From: Salvelinus alpinus
Lineage: Eukaryota; Chordata; Actinopteri; Salmoniformes; Salmonidae
Reading direction: 5' to 3'
Length of the DNA: 64,000 bases
Assembly (NCBI RefSeq): GCF_045679555.1
Contig: NC_092120.1
Span: forward strand, 10,032,305-10,096,304
The notes under the pieces are model-generated. The model made no database searches and was not told the DNA's origin. It saw only the letters and a list, made by a program, of their open reading frames with translations. Of the stretch, positions 45,881 through 64,000 are shown in pieces (within the stretch, counting starts at the first letter, position 1; every line of letters starts with the position of its first letter). The position numbers and the translations under genes were made by a program.

Positions 45881-46151
45881 AATTCCTGTTCGGACATCTA
45901 CAAATCTTTTTGTCATGGTAGGGCGCTAAAACACTGCCAACAGTCTGAGCGTGCGAATGAAATGTGTAGCTGTACTGATGCAATTATTGCTCGTAAGTAT
46001 TAAGTTGGAAGTTTGCAAATGCGATTACAACTACAGATTTGTTTTTGTCATATTCACAACTCAGTTACACACTTGCAAATTGTGTTTACTACTACAAATC
46101 TATTCTACACGCTCAAATCATTACATAAATGATTTACCTTCATAGAGAACA

Positions 46152-46889
46152 ACTGACAGGGGTCCAGGGAAAGGGGCATTGCCTGTTAGCGGAACATGCT
46201 GAGAAGAATGTCCAGAGATCCAGTCACCAATTCATTAAAAGGGCAGAATCACTGAGGGTTTGACAGTCTTGACAGAGCACACCAAGAAGAAGTCCTTCCA
46301 ATCCTGGACTGTATTGTGTGTTATCTGCAGGTTGTTTCCATGGTTATGGTTAGGCCTGTATAACATAATGACCCTCTAGAGATGAGACTGATTTTTTAAA
46401 ATCAATACCATGTCACAGCAGACTCCCAAAATGTTCCATACATGTCAAGTCAACAAAAGGTAAACTTCCTAACAGGAAAGGAGGATGAAATTGCTCTTTA
46501 CTGTCTTTAAAAAAATATATTGTTACCACCACCTACATAGGGTGAACCGGAGTCAGATTACATAAGTCAGAAATGTTAAATATTGTGCATGCTTTGCTGA
46601 CAAAAGAGCGGGGGATTTGTCATCAGTTTTGTCTGAAAGGTTGAGGGATAGCAATTAGGACATAAATACCAGCAATAACGGATTGACATTTCCCTGGGGA
46701 GGCATCGTATTGATTAGGCATGGATATGGGGGAGATGAACGAGAGGAGGCTGTGGCACCTGATATGGGTGAAGCAGGAATGGCTTGTATAAGGAGGTCGC
46801 AGCGTTCATCGATTCGTTCCTTCTGTCGGTCCAGACGTAGCTGCAGCTCCGCTGAATCCATCTGTCGTTTTGGGTGAGGTATTCTGTAA
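46152..46889. other. Intergenic; possible small retroelement remnant
   Basis: A 69-codon minus-strand frame at 46861-46655 starts MDSAELQLRLDRQKERIDER. It could be the start of a retroelement gag-like gene, but nothing follows to support this. No host exon seen. Confidence 0.35.
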
Positions 46890-48098
46890 TGAGCACGAAG
46901 GGAGACAGAGAGCTGGTTTCAAGCAGCCTACAGGGAGGAGGTGAGGGCCCTCGGAGTGTGGTGTCAGGAAAATAACCTCATACTCAACGTCAACAAAACA
47001 AAGGAGATGATTGTGGACTTCAGGAAACAGCAGAGGGAGCACCCCCCTATCCACATCGACGGGTCAGTAGTGGAGAAGGTGGAAAGTTTTAAGTTCCTCG
47101 GTGTACACATCACGGACAAACTGAATTGGTCCACCCACACAGACAGCGTTGTGAAGAAGGCGCAGCAGCGCCTCTTCAACCTCAGGAGGCTGAAGAAATT
47201 CGGCTTGTCACCAAAAGCACTCACAAACTTCTACAGATGCACAATCGAGAGCATCCTGTCGGGCTGTATCACCGCCTGGTACGGCAACTGCTCCGCCCAC
47301 AACCGTAAGGCTCTCCAGAGGGTAGTGAGGTCTGCAGAACGCACCACCGGGGGCAAACTACCTGCCCTCCAGGACACCTACACCACCCGATGTCACAGGA
47401 AGGCCATAAAGATCATCAAGGACAACAACCACCCAAGCCACTGCCTGTTCACCCCGCTATCATCCAGAAGGCGAGGTCAGTACAGGTGCATCAAAGCAGG
47501 GACCGAGAGACTGAAAAACAGCTTCTATCTCAAGGCCATCAGACTGTTAAACAGCCACCACTAACATTTAGCGGCCGCTGCCAACATACTGACTCAACTC
47601 CAGCCACTTTAAAAATGGGAATTGATGGAAATTATGTAAAAATGTACCACTAGCCACTTTAAACAATGCCACTTAATATAATGTTTACATACCCTACATT
47701 ACCCATCTCATATGTATATACTGTACTCTATATCATCTACTGCACCTTGCCATCTTTATGTAATACATGTACCACTAGCCACTTTAAACTATGCCACTTT
47801 ATGTTTACATACCCTACAGTACTCATCTCATATGTATATACCGTACTCTATACCATCTACTGCATCTTGCCATGCCGTTCTGTACCACCACTCATTCATA
47901 TATCTTTATGTACATATTCTTTATCCCTTTACACTTGTGTGTGTGTATAAGGTAGTAGTTGTGGAATTGTTAGGTTAGATTACTTGTTGGTTATTACTGC
48001 ATTGTCGGAACTAGAAGCACAAGCATTTCGCTACACTCGCATTAACATCTGCTAACCATGTGTATGTGACTAATAAAATTTGATTTGATTTGATTTGA
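46890..48098 (+). mobile_element. LINE 3' end, intact terminal frame
   Basis: An uninterrupted frame to the stop at 47564 encodes the RT C-terminal region (LGVWCQENNLILNVNKTKEM, ESFKFLGVHITDKLNWSTHT, CTIESILSGCITAWYGNCSA). The 3' UTR has two similar blocks of about 110 bases (47640-47760 and 47770-47885) and ends in 'gatttgatttgatttga'. It is the same family as 36886-37853 but undamaged here, so a younger copy, 5'-truncated. Confidence 0.87.
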
Positions 48099-48464
48099 AG
48101 CACAGGGCGCAGCAGGTGTTTGTTGCAAAGGACCACAGGAGGAAGCAGGTAGCTGGGTCCAGGGGCAGGCAGAAGGTCATACACAGGGGGTCCAAAAGGG
48201 CAACAGTACAGGCAGGGAAAAGGCTAGTAACGTAGTCCAGGAGATCAGGCAATAGGTAGATAACAGTACAGGCAGGGAAAAGGCAAAAAGTCAGCATTAG
48301 TGAGGCAGGCAAAAACTATCATACACGGGAGGAGTAAATCACGGGAAAAACAGAGCTCTGAAAGACGTGTGTCACAAAACAAACAATACCTCACAGTGAT
48401 GGGGTGCAAAGAACTGAACTAAATAGTGTGTGATAATGACATACAGATGTGTGAACAGGTTTTT
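48099..48464 (-). repeat. Unclassified interspersed repeat fragment
   Basis: Contains a duplicated phrase 'acagtacaggcagggaaaaggc' (48204 and 48265, split by one base) and other low-complexity purine-rich text that looks repetitive. No coding content. Confidence 0.45.
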
Positions 48465-48942
48465 TTTTTCTATCCCCTTTTCTCCCCAATTTTCGTGGTA
48501 TCCAATCGCTAGTAATTACTATCTTGTCTCATCGCTACAACTCCCGTACGGGCTCGGGAGAGACGAAGGTCGAAAGCCACGCGTCCTCCGAAGCACAACC
48601 CAACCAAGCCGCACTGCTTCTTAACACAGCGCCCCTCCAACCCGGAAGCCAGCCGCACCAATGTGTCGGAGGAAACACCGTGCACCTGGCCCCCTTGGTT
48701 AGCGCGCACTGCGCCCGGCCCGCCACAGGAGTCGCTGGAGCGCGATGAGACAAGGATATCCCTACCGGCCAAACCCTCCCTAACCCGGACGACGCTAGCC
48801 CAATTGTGCGTCGCCCCACGGACCTCCCGGTCGCGGCCGGCTGTGACAGAGCCTGGGTGCGAACCCACAGACTCTGGTGGCGCAGCTAGCACTGCGACGC
48901 AGTGCCCTAGACCACTGCGCCACCCGGGAGGCTATTTGTGAT
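48465..48942 (-). repeat. tRNA-derived SINE, near full length
   Basis: On the minus strand: head CCCGGGTGGCGCAGTGGTCT (A box), GGGTTCGCACCC (B box), a long body, and a 3' tail after 'ttggggagaaaaggggat' ending in a T/A run. About 470 bases, the longest SINE here. The B box is tRNA-like but the head does not fold as a complete working tRNA. Confidence 0.83.
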
Positions 48943-48974
48943 GCTTGATGCGCTGCAAGTCCCGCCTCTCCCAT

Positions 48975-49055
48975 CTCTTCATTGGTTTTTAGGAGCATAT
49001 ACCCACGTGCCATCTCCTCATTGGTTTTTAGGAGCATATACCCATGTTGTTGATT
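48975..49055. repeat. 40-bp tandem duplication
   Basis: Two copies of a unit containing 'attggtttttaggagcatat' and 'accca', differing at a few positions. Confidence 0.85.
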
Positions 49056-49141
49056 GAAAGAGGAACTGAGGTTCAAACTCCACGCCAGTTGGTAGTGGTA
49101 TTGCACCTTAAAGTTGGTTGCCAACCGCCATATAAAGTCTA

Positions 49142-49171
49142 AAGAAGAAGAAGAAGAAGAAGAAGAAGAAG
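49142..49171. repeat. (GAA)n microsatellite
   Basis: Nine to ten GAA units within a block following the SINE. Confidence 0.9.
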
Positions 49172-52100
49172 CCTGAAGGAGGAGAGATTACTAGAAACAC
49201 ACTTTTACCCTTTTATCTGTGGATTAATTGTCAGAGTAGAGGACCTTGTGCATTTCAGGTAAAATAACAACCCAATGTTTATATCCCAGGACAAATCAGC
49301 TAGCAACAGCAAGCTAGCTAGCTAAATTGCCATAAATGGTTAATACTTTTCGACCTGTCCCCAAATTAATATAGTTGGTTCAGAGTGATATTTCAACCTG
49401 CGTGTCCTGATCGCATCTGGTGAGTGTGGACAAAATAAACATCAGATTATATCAGTAGATGCTGCTAACAATACTTTAGCATCTTATTTTCATGAACCAT
49501 AGGACCTAAAGACACCACCTTTGTAATGTAGGCCCATGGTACATGTCTTTACTTAGTTTGAGAAAGCTATGGGATTGGTCAAAATATGTCTGGGTTATTG
49601 ACAAATCAAAAATCTGATTTTATGTGTCCATTTAAACCACTTTAAATCCACTCCACAGTGGCCTATCAACTTTAAACTAGGCATCTCTATCATGGATGTC
49701 ACTAAGATGAACCACACTGAATTTGGTGTTGATATCTCAAAAAATAGGGAAACTATTAATGACTCATTCTTTGCATATTGTAATGCTAATGCTCAAAATC
49801 ATCTTTTCCTCATAAACCATATGTCAGATTCACTCCAGATGTTGTATCTTGGCTCATGATTGCACATAAAAGAAGATAGTTCCAACATGATAGACTGCTT
49901 GCTTTGTTATCCAACTCATCTGGTGTCCTTTCTGTCATCCTGTGAACTCCCTGCTCACTGCTATATTTGACATGACTTTTTTAACTACATGTTGAACTGT
50001 TGTATTTCGTAGAGTAGATCTACAGTCACTGGGGCTGGAATTCAATCAACCCCACACTCTGAATAACCTTGCATTAGGGAAGTCACTGCCTCTGAAAAAA
50101 GGCATGCTTTATGGTGTAATTAATTCAACAGGGTTGACTGGTTGAAACCAGGCAATACATATTTTAAATTAAATCAGTTTTAACATGAACCATTTCATTA
50201 TAATATTCACATTTTAGCTGGTTCATGTCTGGGGTATAGCTTTTTGACAAAAGTCTACAATACACATCTTTGAATCACCAATAAAGGTACTTGGAAGCTA
50301 TGAACATTTGAATCGTGTTAATACATTTCAACTTTCATTCATTTGAAGGGTATCAGCAGCATTATAAATGAACTCTCCAGGAAGACTGATGTCTACATAA
50401 TGATCCTAGTTTTATTTGGTTTACAGGTGTCATTTCATTTGAAAGAAGGAGAAACTTAAAGAAACAGTTGACATATTCAAACAGTCATATCAACCAGAGA
50501 CCTATGGTATAAAAGTCTGGGACAAAAACAACTACAATGTGATCTTAGATCAATTCAATTATTAACCAAACAATGATCCATTTGTAGTTGTCTAGTTGTG
50601 CTATAATGGTACACATACACGTCTTCCTCTCTTTCATCTGGTCTGTAACTAGTTTAAAAGCAGTTTAAAGCTTTGGGGGGGGGGGGTTCTTATGAAACAC
50701 AAAAATATTTTTTTTTTAGAGAAAAGAAAAGTATGAACATTAAAGCATTTATTTTTTCATTGGTTCTAGCATTCATTCACTACTTCTCTACATTTCAGGT
50801 GTTTTCTAGTATGTGTAAATGTTTAGCAACAGGTAGGTTGTGCGTCTGGCATCAAGAAATACTGTACTCAGTTGATAGGTTACAATTCAGTGACCTGATA
50901 TCAAAGTATGGACTGTAATACACAACAGTAGTGTAAATTATGGCTTAGGAAAACTCCTATATGGCTTACTTTAGTATGGCAAGTGTCCATCTTTGCAAAT
51001 TAACTTAACATGGTTGTTGCTGAGCTGCTGCTAAAGTAGTTAAGAGAGGAAATATCCATTTGGAGAATACAAGACAGTTTGAGGTATCCTTCCTTCAATG
51101 TCAAAATACCGTTTTTTACACTACCTTTTGCTGACAACACACCGTTCTATTTAGAATTCTCACATTTCTAGCAAACATTTTCACATCATTCAACTACAAA
51201 TAAAACAGAAACAAAAAGAGCCAACCAATATGAAAATCAAAATGAAAGGGAGTGAATCCAAAAACGGCAATAATTATAATATTAATAACAATAATAACAT
51301 TTTAAAAAGGAACGTCTTCATTTTGGCAAGATTTCCCATACACAGCAGGACAACCTTGAGAGGGAACATATATAAAATGAATGAAGAAGAAATGTTCTAT
51401 AAAAAGAAAAGCATATCATTTTTTGTTTTGTTCAAAGAAATATTGGGTCAACTTATGTCTTGTTATTCAAATAATAAAAGACCATAATGTTTTTCATTTT
51501 CCTTTTGGTATCACACTTATCATACTGTCCCCAAAAAATGGTAGATACGTTATTCCCAGTAAAAAGAAAAGGATGGTATCAGTGATACAGTTGAACTAAA
51601 ACCTTGAGGACAGTGGCACTATGTGACTTTGTTAGGGTATGTAGCTAGTCCAATTCTGCACAGAATACTAGATTCAGAAACTGGCAATGAAAGATGGACC
51701 TCCACACACAACAGAGACATAAACTTGTAGTGAGGCTAAGTTTTTCACAGCCATTCAAACAGTTACAACACATGGAATCCTCTTATGCTTGATGGACACT
51801 TGCCCGAGTATCTCCAGCAAATTGACTGGAATTTTATTCAGTAGTTACAAAAAGGGGAAAGGCGGTGCTCTATCACAACACGGATATTCCTGTGGTTAGG
51901 TCATTAATAAATGGAACAGAAGTTATTTAAAATGTTAGAATATGGTCATAGTATTGGTCATAGTATTTCTATAATTCAAAGGACAGTTATTTGGCAATTT
52001 CAACTCCATCCTTCTTGTAACAATATATGAAAATATATATCCCATTTTCGGTTTTCAAAGTAAAATGTTATGTTGAAAAGAAACTGAAAATATGTGGAAT

Positions 52101-54591
52101 TCCATGCCTCAAGTGGTCTGCCAGTGAGACACATGAAAAACTATCTGTGAACATTTTACAGTGTTACAGGTGGTTTCTTGAATTATCATTGTAATTTGTT
52201 TTTTGGTTTATGTAAGCTGTTTATGTAAGTTGCTTGTGTTTCTTAGTTTGTCTCGTCATTGACGAATGGCAGCCCCTTAAAACAGGAACCCAACTGAAAA
52301 CAACTTTTAAAAAAAAGGTTAATCGAGGAAAGACTGAAAACCGTAACAATCATTCATCTTTGGATATCGTTCGACTTGGTTTTCATAGAATATTTGGAAA
52401 TATTTGTTGAAACAGCGGTCTACAGTAAAAGCTAGTGTCATTCGTGCGGTAAGTGTGAGGTAAGAATTGAATATGAATAGACATGAAGACAAAATACAAG
52501 ACAAATTAGTCACTCAAGAAAGTTAACCATGGTCTGCTGAACAGAATTTTCCCATGACAACAAAGGTATTTGAGGCACTGCAAACCAATCACCTTTAGTA
52601 GGTGACAGAAAGCTTCCTGAAAATGGCCGTCTCAGCAACAATATACATTTCTAACTAATTACATTTTGGAATTCTGCAGGAAAGGGCAAAATAGTCAGCA
52701 AATTCATCCATAACAGAATGGTGAAACTTGGGTTTTATATTCCTTAATGTCCATACTTTCATGCAATGTTCAAAGTTGAAAAAATGCTGTGCGTTCATAT
52801 TTATCGCTCACTTTCTGTCAGGCTTCCAACTTTGTTTCCTGTTGCACGTTTCTGAGTCATGTCTTCCTCCAGTGAGACGAGATGGTGTTGGCAGCAGCAG
52901 GTGGTGCCTTAATAAAGAGACATTCATCTTGCTTTCCCTGTTTGACTGAGGAGACATGTCTGTTGTTCTTCTAGTGCTCCACCGCTGGGCTCCGAGACAG
53001 CTTGTTGTGACATCATCAATGATGGTTGTCTCTCCATCACCCGTTTGTGAAGCTGCTGAGTCTGAGGTAGAATATGTACTTGAATCATATCCATGTGCTT
53101 CCGTATTGCATGTCAGTAGCTGAAGTGACCCAACTTTGAATGAACCGCTTTAAATTAAGGCAGACGTTCAGGGTTTGGACAAGGTGTTGAGTCCCAATTG
53201 CAGGGTTAGAAGCAGGCAGGCAATTAAAGCAGAAAATCGGTGATCAGGAATTATACAATGTCAAACAACATAAGAGAACTGGCAAACCCACAGATCCAAC
53301 CAGTTACATTCTGGGTAGAAGAGGGGCCAAGTGACATCCAATCACAATCCAAGGTCCCCTGCTTTTCTTGACAGGAAGGAATAGAAAGAGTGTACCACCC
53401 TCTGAACACAAGGAGTGGCAGCTGGCACAGGACTGGCATTGGCACCCAAAAAGAAAAGGAAAAGGGGGCACAGAAGTACCCTTTTGGTTGAGGTAGGTAT
53501 GCTTGACCAGCAGCACGACAGGCAAAATGGTTACCTTGATAGCTCTGACGTTCTCGTCAGGCTGAGGTAGCTATCTTTGGAGGTAAAACGTTTTGGTGGG
53601 GGAGCAGAAAGTTAACAAAGAGTTTGGGATAGGGGGTTGAACAAAAATGGCTGAATCTGTGATCCCTCGACACCGGACCGCCTCAAGGCTAACACGGTGA
53701 GACAAACAATCAACTCAGTCAGGTTCGGCAAGGCTAAAGCTGACCACGTTACGTAGCCCTGAGGTACAATCTTGTGGAGCTAACCAGAGAACACCTATCG
53801 ACTGAAAACATTCACTATATCTACTGTATCACAAGCTGAACAGAGAAATCACTTTGGTACTGGCCTCAATATAAGACTAATAGACTTTCTATCTCATCCA
53901 TTGACTCAAACTCAACATCTAATCATCTGAGAGCCACGTTCACTGTTCAAACTGGTAAAAGGCCTCAGTATATCTATCAGAACCTGAAAATGGCACCATT
54001 GGCCATTAACTTAAAATTACATAAAATTAAGTTATTTATGGGTTTTGGTTTTAAGAAGATGCACAATGTCCAATACCACATAGAAAATATAAGGAATATA
54101 GTAATATTGCAGTTATCTTCAGAGATGAGCCAGCAGCATTTTACCTAATGAGTCATTTTGAATAATAAATGGTCTGTGCCCATTTCCTCTATGGCTATCA
54201 ATACATTTCCATGGAACTAAAAATAAAATGTTAAAATAAGGCTTTCAGCTTTGGTGTAAAAGACACAAGACAGAAATGGGGTTAACATCTCAATAGTAAC
54301 TCATGACTACATTGGTACTACTTTTACTTGAAGCTATTATAAAATACCTTTTTTCCTTTGTGGTATTGCACATTCAACAGAAGTTCTCAACACATCATCT
54401 CTTACTCTCAGTTTCATTCTCAATCTCTCTCTCTCATTCACTGCTAGAACTACGGCTGGACGCTGCAATAGGCAGACTATGGCTAAGGCGTTGGTGGGCA
54501 GGTGAGGTGGAGGAACCATAAACCAGCCATTCATTTCTCAGGCTAAGGGAACTGGGGTTGGGGGAGGTAAGTGGAGTGGAGTTTGGGTGCT
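49172..54591 (-). other. igdcc3 3' flank and probable long 3' UTR
   Basis: 5.4 kb downstream of the igdcc3 stop codon (reading minus). A/T-rich, nearly free of recognisable repeats, poly(G) at 50675-50686. The lack of mobile elements, against their density elsewhere, fits a long 3' UTR or conserved regulatory sequence, but no polyadenylation site can be fixed and no second gene was found. Confidence 0.4.

Positions 54592-64000
<9,409 letters not shown>

Larger units (their letters stand above)
40346..46143. mobile_element. 5.8-kb transposon with long terminal inverted repeats and captured gene fragment
   Basis: The left arm (40346 to about 40613) and the right arm (46143 back to about 45911) are inverted copies over about 240-260 bases, roughly 75-85% alike by eye; shared stretches include GAAGGTAAATCAT, GAATAGATTTGTAGT and TTTTAGCGCCCTACCA. 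The identical 8-mer AGAGAACA lies outside both ends (40338-40345 and 46144-46151), a perfect target site duplication. Between the arms are an exoc3 fragment, a Tc1-like copy with a nested LINE, and a reversed LINE ORF1. No transposase belonging to the outer element was seen, so it would be non-autonomous. The superfamily is open: an 8-bp duplication fits hAT or some other cut-and-paste groups, while such long arms are unusual for hAT. Confidence 0.82.

Noticed and set aside
46655-46861. Possible retroelement gag start
   Set aside because: Only a short frame with no nucleocapsid, protease or polymerase nearby; not enough to call.
48509-48941. Overlapping frames of 90-127 codons on both strands
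   Set aside because: All fall in a GC-rich SINE and have no protein resemblance.

Overview
The window is vertebrate genomic DNA: multi-exon genes with GT-AG introns, long microsatellites and a heavy load of transposable elements. Several tRNA-derived SINEs, Tc1-like elements with TA target sites and LINE tails look like families I know from salmonid fishes, so a trout or salmon is the best guess. This rests on recognition by eye, not on a search.

Four host loci are legible. (1) 1172-10335, minus: the 3' half of an IQGAP3-like gene (WW region, IQ motifs, GAP-related domain, RasGAP C-terminal domain). It carries a stop, frameshifts, a bad splice site, missing exons and a 5' end cut off by a hAT transposon, so I call it a pseudogene. 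(2) 12979-19679, plus: ttc24, a tetratricopeptide protein, divergent from iqgap3 as in human 1q22. (3) 30911-34719, plus: a three-exon, tailed, non-mammalian type GnRH receptor of 386 residues with no visible lesion. (4) 54592-63648 and beyond the right edge, minus: igdcc3, an Ig/fibronectin type III membrane protein of the DCC/neogenin group; its first exons lie outside the window.

The rest is mostly mobile DNA. The iqgap3 introns hold a LINE fragment between two GA arrays, a dead Harbinger transposase and a decayed Tc1. A 1.6-kb Tc1 element with a transposase broken by only two stop codons ends 57 bases before the GnRH receptor start codon. The strangest object is 40346-46143: a 5.8-kb unit with about 240-base imperfect terminal inverted repeats and a perfect 8-base target duplication. 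It carries an exon-intron fragment of an exocyst gene (exoc3) plus nested Tc1 and LINE insertions and no recognisable transposase of its own, so it looks like a transposon that captured host gene sequence.

No CRISPR array, operon or functional RNA gene was seen. Exon edges were set by hand from splice signals and reading phase; a few junctions are flagged as uncertain.
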